DNA of 64,000 bases, taken from the NCBI RefSeq assembly GCF_037546065.1, contig NZ_JAWMWG010000001.1:1054001-1118000 (forward strand), written 5' to 3'. The position numbers and the translations under genes are program-made. Under the pieces are notes generated by a model. It saw only the letters and a program-made list of their open reading frames with translations, was not told the DNA's origin and did not search any database. This document shows, one piece after another, positions 1 through 8,093 of this stretch (positions within the stretch are counted from its first letter, which is position 1; every line of letters begins with the position of its first letter). The DNA comes from Holzapfeliella saturejae. GTDB taxonomy: Bacteria; Bacillota; Bacilli; Lactobacillales; Lactobacillaceae.

Positions 1-7
1 TTTTAAG

Positions 8-37
8 CTCCTTCATTTCATTGTTAAAAATATTATA
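8..37 (-). promoter_or_regulatory. Promoter and ribosome binding site of a gene beyond the left edge
   Basis: On the minus strand an extended -10 (TG-C-TATAAT; hexamer 32-37) lies after the yqeH stop, followed by AGGAG at 8-12. The start codon it serves would lie just outside the window. The -35 is weak. So the next minus-strand gene seems to have its own promoter in addition to any read-through from yqeH. Confidence 0.5.
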
Positions 38-63
38 GCATACGAAAGAAGGCACTGATAAAT

Positions 64-1197
64 CTAAATGATTGCTCGACGAATACCAAGACCTAATGCT
101 CCTGGTGAGAAGGTTTTAACTTGAACGTCATCGTTAACTGTAATCCAGCCTAAACCACCAAACAACAAGTCACTTTTTTCTTTTGTATGATAACTCAGTC
201 CTTTAAGTGGCTTTAATTGTTCAAGTTGTTCTGTTTGTGGTGGTGCTAATAATTCACCTACGTGTTTATCATAAAAAGCATCCGCATTTTCAGTTTTAGT
301 ACGGTGAATGTACAAGTCATCTGATGCATAAACAACGAAGCTTTGTTTACCTGGTCCATCAACATAATCAAAACGACCTAATCCACTTAAAAATAATGTT
401 TGGCCTGGATTTAATTGATAAACTTTTGGCTTAATTGGTTTTTGCGGGGCAATTAGCTTCAAATCTTTTGGTGATAAAATGTGTGCAATCTGATCTTTTT
501 GAATGATACCTGGTGTATCAATTAAAGAAGTCCCATCATCAAGTGGGATTTCGATTTTATCAAGTGTAGTTCCTGGAAATCTTGAAGTTGTAATCAAGTC
601 TTCAACACCTGAAAGTGTCTTGATAATACTGTTAATCAACGTTGATTTTCCAACATTAGTGCTACCTACAACATAAATATCACGATTTTGTTGTTTTTTC
701 TTAATTAAATCAATTAACTCATCGACATTTTTTTGCTTTTTACCACTAGTTAGTAGAATTTCTTCAGGGTAAATCCCCCATTTATTAGCTTGCTGACGAA
801 CCCAATCTTTCACTTTGCGTAAGTTAGTGTTTTTAGGGAATAAATCAATTTTATTTCCAATCATAATAATTGGTGTATCGCCCACAAAACGTGGTAATGA
901 TGAAATCATACTTCCTTGAAAATCAAACAAATCGATTACGTTCAATACCAACGCATCTGTTTCAAGTAAATGGTTTAGTAAACGCAAGAAATCATCTGCG
1001 TTTTCTTGTACAGGCATAATTTCATTGTAGTGTCTCAATTTAAAACAACGTTGGCAATAAACTTCCACTTCTTCATCATTTTCAATTGCTTTTTCTATTT
1101 TTGCATAAGCTGAAGCTGGCAAGTAACCAGATTTTTGACTATCTTGATTTTGTAAAGTTGCACCGCAACCTATACATTGAATGGTTTCATTGTTCAT
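64..1197 (-). CDS. yqeH: Ribosome biogenesis GTPase YqeH
   Basis: This is a circularly permuted GTPase needed in Bacillus for 30S subunit assembly. An N-terminal treble-clef zinc finger is visible as C-x2-C near residues 8-11 (CIGC) and a second pair near 48-51 (CQRC). The G motifs run in permuted order: NKID (G4) near residue 115, then GSTNVGKST (G1) near 178, then DTPG (G3) near 228. The 377-residue length is normal for the family. It starts 11 bp inside the end of yqeG and has an AGGAGG site seven bases upstream, so the two are translationally coupled. Nothing in it looks damaged. Confidence 0.95.
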   Translation of the reverse strand: MNNETIQCIGCGATLQNQDSQKSGYLPASAYAKIEKAIENDEEVEVYCQRCFKLRHYNEIMPVQENADDFLRLLNHLLETDALVLNVIDLFDFQGSMISSLPRFVGDTPIIMIGNKIDLFPKNTNLRKVKDWVRQQANKWGIYPEEILLTSGKKQKNVDELIDLIKKKQQNRDIYVVGSTNVGKSTLINSIIKTLSGVEDLITTSRFPGTTLDKIEIPLDDGTSLIDTPGIIQKDQIAHILSPKDLKLIAPQKPIKPKVYQLNPGQTLFLSGLGRFDYVDGPGKQSFVVYASDDLYIHRTKTENADAFYDKHVGELLAPPQTEQLEQLKPLKGLSYHTKEKSDLLFGGLGWITVNDDVQVKTFSPGALGLGIRRAII

Positions 1198-1714
1198 GAA
1201 GATCCTCCTGATAAGTTATCTTTTCTTTTGAATTTAAACACCCTAAGATAAATTTTTCAACTAATCGATTTAACCAAGTATGCCAACCATCTGATTTAAT
1301 TAACGGCTTAACTAACGCTGTTTTCATACCTGCTGAATTACCTGCCAAGATATCTGTTAGGATTTGATCGCCAATCATTAACGATTCAGCTGGCGTCACA
1401 CCATCTTGTGCCATTGCTTTGACCAAGTTTTTCTTGAACGGTTTTTTAGCACTAGCAATAAACTCAATTCCTAAGGGTTCTAAGATTTTATTCACCCGTT
1501 CGTATTTGTTATTTGAAATAACAACAAGGGAAATCTCGTGTTGATTTAGTCGATTTCTTAACTGACTAATTTTTTTCAAGGTTTCTTTTTGATTCCAAGC
1601 CACCAAGGTATTATCTAAGTCACTAAAAACCGTCTTAATTCCCATTTTTTTGAGCGTAACGGGATTGAGATTATAAACGGTATCAATTGTATATTGAGGT
1701 CTAAAAATACTCAT
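1187..1714 (-). CDS. yqeG: HAD-superfamily phosphatase, YqeG family (subfamily IIIA)
   Basis: The protein belongs to the HAD phosphatase superfamily. The nucleophile motif DLDNTLVAWN is near residue 32, motif II (VVISNN) near residue 63, and the acidic motif GDQILTDI near 116. At 175 residues it matches the family. YqeG is nearly always next to YqeH in Firmicutes, as here, with an 11-bp overlap. Its physiological substrate is not known, and a role in ribosome assembly together with YqeH is inferred from neighbourhood only. Confidence 0.9.
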   Translation of the reverse strand: MSIFRPQYTIDTVYNLNPVTLKKMGIKTVFSDLDNTLVAWNQKETLKKISQLRNRLNQHEISLVVISNNKYERVNKILEPLGIEFIASAKKPFKKNLVKAMAQDGVTPAESLMIGDQILTDILAGNSAGMKTALVKPLIKSDGWHTWLNRLVEKFILGCLNSKEKITYQEDLHEQ

Positions 1715-1737
1715 GTTTTCTCCTGAAATTTATCCAT

Positions 1738-1768
1738 AAAAAAGCCCCTGAACTTTCTTATTCAGGGG
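1738..1768 (-). terminator. Rho-independent terminator of infC-rpmI-rplT
   Basis: A perfect 8-bp stem (CCCCTGAA/TTCAGGGG, 1745-1768) with an 8-base loop is followed on the minus strand by a T-run. It sits directly after the rplT stop codon and separates the ribosomal operon from yqeG. Confidence 0.9.
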
Positions 1769-1775
1769 AACAGTT

Positions 1776-2132
1776 TTATTTTAAAGCTGATTTGGCTTGA
1801 GCTACTAAGTCAGCAAAAGCTTTTTCATCGTTGTAAGCTAGGTCAGCTAGCATTTTACGGTTGATGTCGATGTTAGCTAGTTTCAAACCGTGCATTAATT
1901 TGCTGTAGCTAATGTCGTTCATTCTTGCTGCAGCGTTAATACGAGCAATCCATAATTTTCTGAATTCACGTTTCACTTGACGACGGTCACGGAAAGCGTA
2001 ACGGTATGAATTCATAACTTGTGAATTAGCTGATTTGAATAGTAAGTGCTTAGCACCACGATAACCTTTGGCAAGTTTTAAAACTTTTTTACGACGTTTA
2101 CGAGTAACAGTTCCACCTTTAACTCTTGGCAT
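1776..2132 (-). CDS. rplT: 50S ribosomal protein L20
   Basis: Ribosomal protein L20, an early 23S rRNA assembly protein. The highly basic N-terminus (MPRVKGGTVTRKRRKKVLK) and the downstream AKGYRGAKHLLF stretch are diagnostic, and the 118-residue length is standard. It is the last gene of infC-rpmI-rplT and is followed at once by a terminator. In Bacillus subtilis L20 represses its own operon by binding the infC leader, and the leader seen here at 2921-3063 fits that arrangement. A strong AGGAGG site precedes the ATG. Confidence 0.98.
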   Translation of the reverse strand: MPRVKGGTVTRKRRKKVLKLAKGYRGAKHLLFKSANSQVMNSYRYAFRDRRQVKREFRKLWIARINAAARMNDISYSKLMHGLKLANIDINRKMLADLAYNDEKAFADLVAQAKSALK

Positions 2133-2170
2133 AATAATTTCCTCCTAAAATACGGTTCAATCTTTTTTTA

Positions 2171-2371
2171 TTAACGAACTTGTGAAAGCATTTGTTTGAT
2201 ACGTTTGAAATCACTTGCTGATACCATTGCTGATTTTCTTAAGTGACGACGTTGTTTTTTAGTTTTTCCGTGGAAACGGTGACCTGTGAAGGCGTGGTGA
2301 CGTTTTAGTCCACCATTAGCAGTTTTTTTGAAACGTTTAGCTGAACCACGGTGTGTTTTTTGTTTTGGCAT
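2171..2371 (-). CDS. rpmI: 50S ribosomal protein L35
   Basis: Ribosomal protein L35 of the large subunit: 66 residues, very rich in Lys, Arg and His, with the family start MPKQKTHRGSAKRFK. It is the middle gene of the infC operon, 38 bp upstream of rplT and about 30 bp downstream of infC, and has a clear AGGAGG site. Confidence 0.98.
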   Translation of the reverse strand: MPKQKTHRGSAKRFKKTANGGLKRHHAFTGHRFHGKTKKQRRHLRKSAMVSASDFKRIKQMLSQVR

Positions 2372-2401
2372 TGATATTTCCTCCTAAAAAGTAAAATGTA
2401 A

Positions 2402-2920
2402 TTAATCTTTATCGGCTTTTGGTGCAAGCATTAAGAACATGCTACGACCATCCATTTTTGGTTTTGCTTCAATGTTAGCAATTTCTTTTGTAGCGTCTGC
2501 CATCTGCTCTAGAACTTTACGTCCAATGTCTTTATGAGTGATAGCTCTTCCTTTAAAGCGAATTGATACACGTACCTTATCGCCTTTAGAAATAAATTTT
2601 TGAATTTTCTTAAGTTTAGTATTGAAATCGTTCGTTTCAATTGTTGGACTTAAGCGAATTTCTTTAACACTGAAAACTTTTTGTTTCTTTTTGTTTTCTT
2701 TTTCTTTTTTCTGTTGTTGGAAACGATACTTTCCGTAATCCATAATTTTAGCAACTGGCGTTTTAGCTTTAGGTGAGATTAAAACCAAGTCTTGGTTCAA
2801 TTCTTCAGCTTTTTGTAACGCCTCATTACGACTTAAGATTCCTAGCTGTTCACCATCTTCAGCAATCACTCGTAATTCACGAGCACGGATTCTTTCGTTT
2901 ATTAATAAATCTTTAGCTAT
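2402..2920 (-). CDS. infC: Translation initiation factor IF-3, probable AUA start codon
   Basis: IF-3 blocks subunit joining and discriminates against non-canonical start codons in the 30S complex. The C-terminal part (MDYGKYRFQQQKKEK, KIRLSPTIE-like region, KPKMDGRSMFLMLAP) is typical. The first GTG (2869) cannot be the start, because the conserved N-terminus INERIRARELRV is encoded in frame upstream. Extending to a GGAGGTG site at 2929-2935 leaves ATA (2918-2920) as the only sensible first codon, nine bases after GGAGG, giving a 172-residue protein of normal length. IF-3 genes commonly start at AUU so that IF-3 limits its own synthesis; AUA here should act in the same way. No ATG, GTG or TTG occurs in frame between the SD and conserved residues. 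Confidence 0.93.
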   Translation of the reverse strand: MAKDLLINERIRARELRVIAEDGEQLGILSRNEALQKAEELNQDLVLISPKAKTPVAKIMDYGKYRFQQQKKEKENKKKQKVFSVKEIRLSPTIETNDFNTKLKKIQKFISKGDKVRVSIRFKGRAITHKDIGRKVLEQMADATKEIANIEAKPKMDGRSMFLMLAPKADKD

Positions 2921-3063
2921 GGGTGTTCACCTCCAAAAAAATTTGAGGACAAGTAAAAAGTGGGCACTAGAAGTGCCCACTTTTAATCAACAGATTATTA
3001 TCGATTAGCCTAGAGGTATAATGACTTAGGCGAGAAGCGGGAACTTCTACTTGTTCTCATTCA
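2921..3063 (-). promoter_or_regulatory. L20-type autoregulatory leader of the infC operon
   Basis: The leader between the promoter and infC carries a strong terminator hairpin (GTGGGCACT/AGTGCCCAC, 2955-2984) followed by a T-run, then a readthrough region to the infC SD. Its 5' part holds a hairpin (AGAAG/CTTCT). GAGAACAAGT at 3049-3058 can pair at 9 of 10 positions with ACTTGTCCTC at 2945-2954, bracketing the terminator. This matches the Firmicute L20 leader, in which L20 binding promotes premature termination. The family assignment is from memory of its structure, not from a covariance search. Confidence 0.8.
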
Positions 3064-3069
3064 TTAAAA

Positions 3070-3098
3070 ATTATATCGAACTATCCGATAATAGTCAA
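3070..3098 (-). promoter_or_regulatory. Consensus sigma-A promoter of infC-rpmI-rplT
   Basis: TTGACT (3093-3098), a 17-bp spacer and TATAAT (3070-3075) on the minus strand form a near-perfect vegetative promoter. It lies in the short gap after the thrS stop codon, so infC has its own promoter independent of thrS. Confidence 0.9.
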
Positions 3099-3105
3099 GT
3101 CTTTT

Positions 3106-5040
3106 TTAGTCTTCACGACTGTAGTTATTAACATCTGCTACGATAGCATCTAAGAATTCAGCTAAAGCAAATGTATTTGTATCTTGTTGACCATAACGAC
3201 GGATTGAAACAGAGTTTGAAGCTGTTTCTTGGTCACCTACGATGATAGTGTAAGGCACTTTATTTGTTTGTGCTTCACGAATCTTGTAGTTCATTTTTTC
3301 ATTACGTAAATCAACATCTACACGTAAGCCTAATTTCTTCATTTGTTTTTTGATATCTTTAGCATAGTCTGAGTGAAGATCCAAATTAACAGGAATAATA
3401 CGAGCTTGAACAGGTGCAATCCATGTTGGGAAAGCGCCTTTATATAATTCTGTTAGGTAAGCAATAAATCTTTCAAGTGTTCCGATAATTCCTCGGTGAA
3501 TCATCACTGGACGATGTTCTTCTCCATCGTTACCAATATATGATAATTCAAATTTTTCAGGTAACATGAAGTCTAATTGAATGGTTGAAAGTGTTTCTTC
3601 ATTTCCTAAAGCAGTTTTAGTTTGAACGTCTAGTTTTGGACCGTAGAATGCAGCTTCACCTTCTGCTTCGTAGTAATCTAAGCCTAAATCATCCATCGCT
3701 TCTTTAAGCATTGATTGTGCTGTTTCCCAAATTTGGTCATCTTGGAAATATTTTTCTGTATTTTGTGGATCACGGTAACTTAGACGGAAGTTGTAGTCTG
3801 TAATGTTAAAGTCTTTGTATACTTCCATCATTAGACGTAAGATTTTAACAAATTCTTCTTTAATTTGTTTTAATTCTACGAATGTGTGACCATCATTTAA
3901 TGTCATTTCACGTACACGTTGTAATCCTGTTAGAGCACCTGATTTTTCGTAACGGTGCATCATACCTAGTTCAGCAATACGCATTGGTAAGTCACGGTAT
4001 GAACGAACGTGGTGTTTGAAAACTTGAATATGTGAAGGACAGTTCATTGGACGTAGTTCTAGCATTTCGCCATCACCCATGTCCATTGGAGGGAACATGT
4101 CTTCACGATAGTGATCCCAGTGTCCTGAAGTTTTGTATAAATCTAAGTTAGATAAAATTGGTGTATAAACGTGTTCATAATCAGCAGCCAATTCTTTGTC
4201 GGTAATGTAACGTTCAATTACTCGACGAATAGTTGCACCATTTGGCATCCAGTATGGCAAACCAGCACCAACTTTTGGATCAACAAAGAATAAGTCCAAG
4301 TCACGACCTAAAGTACGGTGGTCACGTTCTTTAATGTCTGCACGACGTTGTAAATCAGCTTCTAAATCAGCTTTCTTATAGAATGCTGTTCCATAAATTC
4401 TTTGTAGCATTGGGTTAGTTGATTTACCTTGCCAGTATGCACCAGCTACTGAAAGTAGTGCGAATTCTTTTACACCGCTTGCATTTGGTAATAGTGCTTT
4501 ATAACCAAAGTCGATGAAGTCACCCATTTTGTAAACTTTGATTTGAACAGCATCCATAGCTTTAAGTAATGATAGTTTGTAATCATCGTTTTCAAAATGT
4601 TTTTCTAAATCAGCTTTATCCATCATGTCAACTTCGATTGGCAAGCCTGATTTAACTACTTTTTGCATTGCTTCTTGCAATTCTGGTAATTCAGTTACAG
4701 CAATTTGATTTTCTTTGTCTGTATCAACATAAAAACCATCTTCAATTGCTTTACTTTCGCCAAAGTTAATATCACTATGTGCTTTTTTAGCCACATATGA
4801 GAATAGGAATGCTGCTGTATCACGTAATACACGTAATCCTAACTCATCTTTTTGTAAAACGATTTCAATGTTTCCGTCTTGTGAAATTTCTTCATTTAAA
4901 TCAAGAAGTTCACCATTCAAAACACCAGCAACAGCTTTTTTAGCTAAGCTTGTGCTAATTGATTTAGCAACTTCTTTAACGCTAACAGCGTCATCATATT
5001 GTTTGCGATTTCCATCTGGAAATACTAGTTCAAAACTCAT
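3106..5040 (-). CDS. thrS: Threonyl-tRNA synthetase
   Basis: A class II synthetase that charges tRNA-Thr. Domains in order: an N-terminal TGS domain (about 1-62), the second additional/editing domain (about 65-230), the class II catalytic core with RPMNCPSH and LGRDLDLFFVD motifs, and a C-terminal anticodon-binding domain (about 545-640, ARIIPVNLD). The Cys of NCPSH is one of the zinc ligands. Full length at 644 residues. It is a single gene controlled by the T-box leader upstream; its 3' end abuts the infC promoter. Confidence 0.98.
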   Translation of the reverse strand: MSFELVFPDGNRKQYDDAVSVKEVAKSISTSLAKKAVAGVLNGELLDLNEEISQDGNIEIVLQKDELGLRVLRDTAAFLFSYVAKKAHSDINFGESKAIEDGFYVDTDKENQIAVTELPELQEAMQKVVKSGLPIEVDMMDKADLEKHFENDDYKLSLLKAMDAVQIKVYKMGDFIDFGYKALLPNASGVKEFALLSVAGAYWQGKSTNPMLQRIYGTAFYKKADLEADLQRRADIKERDHRTLGRDLDLFFVDPKVGAGLPYWMPNGATIRRVIERYITDKELAADYEHVYTPILSNLDLYKTSGHWDHYREDMFPPMDMGDGEMLELRPMNCPSHIQVFKHHVRSYRDLPMRIAELGMMHRYEKSGALTGLQRVREMTLNDGHTFVELKQIKEEFVKILRLMMEVYKDFNITDYNFRLSYRDPQNTEKYFQDDQIWETAQSMLKEAMDDLGLDYYEAEGEAAFYGPKLDVQTKTALGNEETLSTIQLDFMLPEKFELSYIGNDGEEHRPVMIHRGIIGTLERFIAYLTELYKGAFPTWIAPVQARIIPVNLDLHSDYAKDIKKQMKKLGLRVDVDLRNEKMNYKIREAQTNKVPYTIIVGDQETASNSVSIRRYGQQDTNTFALAEFLDAIVADVNNYSRED

Positions 5041-5055
5041 ATTATGTATCCTCCC

Positions 5056-5285
5056 AAAAAAATAAAAAATCCCGATGCAAAAGCTTGCATCGGGACGTCA
5101 TAAACGTGGTTCCACCCAAGATTTAGATTATTAAGTCATAATCTTTCTCGTTAGACTTGATAAAGGTCGTCAACCTGTTAACAGTATTAAGATTGCTATA
5201 AAAGTGGTACCGCTTACAATAAAAAGCTTTCAGCCAAGGCTTTTTTCTCTGGAATTAACTGTATCAGCTTGTCTTTTATATGATA
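5056..5285 (-). promoter_or_regulatory. T-box riboswitch of thrS
   Basis: The minus-strand leader has the T-box core GGGTGGAACCACG (within 5101-5120). Just downstream is a terminator, a 10-bp GC-rich stem (5071-5094) followed by a T-rich run (5056-5070). The T-box can pair with uncharged tRNA and form the competing antiterminator. An ACC triplet in the upstream GGTACCAC segment (about 5203-5214) is a candidate Thr specifier. T-boxes raise synthetase expression when the cognate tRNA is uncharged. Confidence 0.92.
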
Positions 5286-5290
5286 ACTTT

Positions 5291-5318
5291 ATTATAACTA
5301 ATTTAATAAAAGTGTCAA
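5291..5318 (-). promoter_or_regulatory. thrS promoter
   Basis: TTGACA (5313-5318), a 16-bp spacer and TATAAT (5291-5296) on the minus strand, just after the dnaI stop codon, feeding the T-box leader. Confidence 0.88.
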
Positions 5319-5329
5319 GCATAAACCAT

Positions 5330-6250
5330 TTATTCTGGATTACGTCTGTTTGAACCACTAATCGTCACTTCATGTGACAGACTTTTAACACGTTCCATAA
5401 TTCGTTTGGCTTTTACCGGCTCCACGTCACCTTTAACATAAGTCAGATGATTTTCTAATTCTGCCATTGAAAAGTTCGAACTGAAGAACGTGGGTAAACG
5501 GCGTTCCATTCGGTATTGCAAGATAACCCCTAAAACATCATCACGAATCCAAGTAGTCAATGTTTCTGCGCCAATATCATCTAGCATTAAAATTGGTGTT
5601 TTTTGCAAACGTTCAATTTCAATAATAGCCGTATTATTTTGGACTTGTGATCGGATAGTTGAAGCAAAAGTTGGAAAATGGACGACAGAAACTGGCGTTC
5701 CTTTTTCTGCCAGTTTATTGGCAGTAGCTGCTAATAAATAAGTTTTACCAACACCAAAGTCTCCACACAAGAAAAATCCCTTATTCACTTCGCCATTAAG
5801 ATAATCACGAATAAAACTCGCACATCCTGCTAAAGCCTCAAATCTGCCTTCACTACCGTCGTTGTAATCATTCAAAGAAGCTGTCTTTAGACTATCAGGT
5901 AATGAAATGTAGTTGAGTTGCTTAGCTAATTTTTTTTGTTTAGATTTTTCGATTGCTGCTTGAGTAGGTTCATAGCTCACTTCAATCAATCCGTCATTGA
6001 CAATTAAATGTGGTGCATAGCCAGATAATGGATTATTTGAGTCGTTTTCCGTCGCTTGCTTTTGTGTCACATACTCATAAATGTTAGCACTGCTTTTTTC
6101 AACGGCACCTTCATCTAGTTTTGCTTTGTTTTTTGCAATAAATTCTTGAACATCTTTATCTTGGATAGCTTCAGTCATGAGTTCATCCAAACTAATCTTA
6201 ACATTTTTCTTTTCAAGAATTTGATTAATAACACGTGAGATATTTTGCAT
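5330..6250 (-). CDS. dnaI: Primosomal protein DnaI, helicase loader
   Basis: An AAA+ ATPase that loads the replicative helicase DnaC together with DnaB and DnaD. Walker A is GDFGVGKT (near residue 163), Walker B LMLDDIGAE (near 216), and the arginine-containing sensor region is near FFSSNFS. Length is 306. The N-terminal domain aligns with Bacillus DnaI (DVQEFI, IYEYV, LSGY-PHLIVN), but the zinc ligand cysteines of that domain are absent: no Cys occurs before the AAA+ domain, only the His. It follows dnaB by 13 bp in one operon and has an AGGAGGGG site. Confidence 0.95.
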   Translation of the reverse strand: MQNISRVINQILEKKNVKISLDELMTEAIQDKDVQEFIAKNKAKLDEGAVEKSSANIYEYVTQKQATENDSNNPLSGYAPHLIVNDGLIEVSYEPTQAAIEKSKQKKLAKQLNYISLPDSLKTASLNDYNDGSEGRFEALAGCASFIRDYLNGEVNKGFFLCGDFGVGKTYLLAATANKLAEKGTPVSVVHFPTFASTIRSQVQNNTAIIEIERLQKTPILMLDDIGAETLTTWIRDDVLGVILQYRMERRLPTFFSSNFSMAELENHLTYVKGDVEPVKAKRIMERVKSLSHEVTISGSNRRNPE

Positions 6251-6263
6251 GTAAACCCCTCCT

Positions 6264-7607
6264 TTAATCTGGATAATCGATTTCTTTTAATAAATTATCT
6301 AGTTGAGATAACTCTTTTTGCTCTGGCATTTGTGATTGGTTTTCTTTTTTAGACCAATCGGTCGCAATTTCTTTACGAGCTGGCTTAGACTGGTACTGCG
6401 TTTTTTTCGCTTTTTTGGGTGACTGACTTTCTCTTGCTTTTAGATAATTAACGACTTGCTCAGCATTAGTGATACCTTGTTGAAGCCAATCATTAGCTAA
6501 GTTATCCATTAAATTTTGCTTCAACGTTGGTTCATATCTTAATGCAATCCAAATCATCATGTTAATCATTTCATCTGATAAATGAATATTTTGGCTCAAT
6601 CGGTAGAGAATTTGTTTTTCTCCAAAAGTTGAAAAACCACCCTTTTGGTTTTTGTAACGTTCTAAATACTGTAAAGGTGTAACTTTTTTTGCACTTGCAA
6701 TCAGTTTTTTCTCTTCTACACTAAATGAATCTTGTGTTTGTGATGATTTAGACTGAACTTGTGGTTGTTTTGCCACATGAGCTGTTGAGTGGTAAGTATC
6801 AGCCAGCATATTTTCAATACGTTTGAAGTTTAAGGTTGCATCCCCAACATTCAACGTTTTAACAATGATATTGCCCAGCTCTTGTTCTGAAATACCATAA
6901 AAACGCATCATATCGTAAAAACGTTTTTGATGCTTCATTACCTCTCGTTCTGAAATGTGGTAAGCAGCTAAAAAGTCAGTCAAAAAGTCCCATTCGATTG
7001 TCGCAGCCTGTTTTTCATCTAGTTGTGATTGTTTATTCTTAGCTGGTGATTTGGTTTCATCAGCCATTTCTTTAACAACTGGTGAAGGCGACAACACCTG
7101 TTCTTCTCGCACATGAAAGATATCAAAAAAGCTACTTGAAATATCTTGTGGTTGATTAAAGATAACTGGTTTGGGTTGTGCATATTTTTCTTTTAACTTC
7201 TGATAACGAACTTCACCGATTTTTTCTAAAAGTAAACTAGATAACAAAAAGGTCTGAAAAAATTCTGAAACAGATAAAATTGGATTCAGTTCAAAGACAA
7301 AAAATAGACCCAAAACTTCGTTTGAATCTTGATAAGTTTTGAGTAGCGAAACGCCTTCTAATTTTTGTCTTGCTTGATCTATCTCACTTAGAGATAAGTC
7401 AGTTTGCTCTTGTACTTGTATTAATGTCTTGTATTGTGATCGAACAGGCATTTTGTCTGCCAATTGATTCAACGTTAAAAACAAACTGACGGCTTTAGCG
7501 CCAATTAAGGGTTGGTAGAGTAAGGTTAAAACTTCGATTTCATGTGCTGTTAATTGCTGCGGATACAGCGTATAAAATCGTTGTTTAGGATTATTAAATA
7601 ACGTCAT
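6264..7607 (-). CDS. dnaB: Replication initiation and membrane attachment protein DnaB (Firmicute type)
   Basis: This is the Firmicute primosome component, not the E. coli helicase of the same name. It has an N-terminal DnaB_N-like region (Y-P-QLTAHEIEVLTLLYQPLIGAKA), a variable Lys/Gln-rich middle, and a C-terminal DnaD-like domain (about 325-410, SDEMINMMIWIALRYE) followed by a basic tail (KARESQSPKKAKK). Length of 447 is close to Bacillus DnaB. It lies between nrdR and dnaI, the conserved order. The start has no strong SD and lies 10 bp after the nrdR stop, so translation is probably coupled. Confidence 0.93.
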   Translation of the reverse strand: MTLFNNPKQRFYTLYPQQLTAHEIEVLTLLYQPLIGAKAVSLFLTLNQLADKMPVRSQYKTLIQVQEQTDLSLSEIDQARQKLEGVSLLKTYQDSNEVLGLFFVFELNPILSVSEFFQTFLLSSLLLEKIGEVRYQKLKEKYAQPKPVIFNQPQDISSSFFDIFHVREEQVLSPSPVVKEMADETKSPAKNKQSQLDEKQAATIEWDFLTDFLAAYHISEREVMKHQKRFYDMMRFYGISEQELGNIIVKTLNVGDATLNFKRIENMLADTYHSTAHVAKQPQVQSKSSQTQDSFSVEEKKLIASAKKVTPLQYLERYKNQKGGFSTFGEKQILYRLSQNIHLSDEMINMMIWIALRYEPTLKQNLMDNLANDWLQQGITNAEQVVNYLKARESQSPKKAKKTQYQSKPARKEIATDWSKKENQSQMPEQKELSQLDNLLKEIDYPD

Positions 7608-7616
7608 TAGATTGCG

Positions 7617-8081
7617 TTACTCGTCGCCTTCTTTGTTCATCATCTCTTCAAGTGTTGTCATAAATCCACTGACATCCTTAAATTGACGATAAACACTTGC
7701 AAAACGAATATAAGCTACATCGTCCAATTGTGACAACTCGCTCATCACTAATTCGCCGACTTTTTTAGAAGGCACTTCCATTTCACCACTGGTTCTAATG
7801 CCATTTTCTATTCTGTCGACAATTTTATTAAGCGCTTCACTCTTAATAGGTCTTTTTTCGGCAGCACGAATAAGACCAGCCATTATTTTATCTCGGTTAA
7901 AAGCTTCTCTAGTCCCGTCATTTTTAACAACTAAAAGCGGTGTTAATTCAATTCGCTCAAAAGTCGTAAATCTAAATTGACAGTTTTCGCATTCTCGACG
8001 TCTTCTAATTGCACGACCTTCATCACTAGGACGACTATCTATAACGCGCGAGGTTTTTTGATGACACATTGGACATTGCAT
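7617..8081 (-). CDS. nrdR: Transcriptional repressor NrdR
   Basis: A zinc-ribbon/ATP-cone regulator that represses ribonucleotide reductase genes when dATP is abundant. The zinc ribbon has two Cys pairs (CPMC at 3-6 and CENC near 31), followed by the basic RRRRE segment. The ATP-cone (about 49-139) has the family motif VVKNDGTREAFNRDK. Length of 154 is standard. It heads the nrdR-dnaB-dnaI operon segment and has an AGGAG site. Confidence 0.97.
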   Translation of the reverse strand: MQCPMCHQKTSRVIDSRPSDEGRAIRRRRECENCQFRFTTFERIELTPLLVVKNDGTREAFNRDKIMAGLIRAAEKRPIKSEALNKIVDRIENGIRTSGEMEVPSKKVGELVMSELSQLDDVAYIRFASVYRQFKDVSGFMTTLEEMMNKEGDE

Positions 8082-8093
8082 GCAATCATTCTC

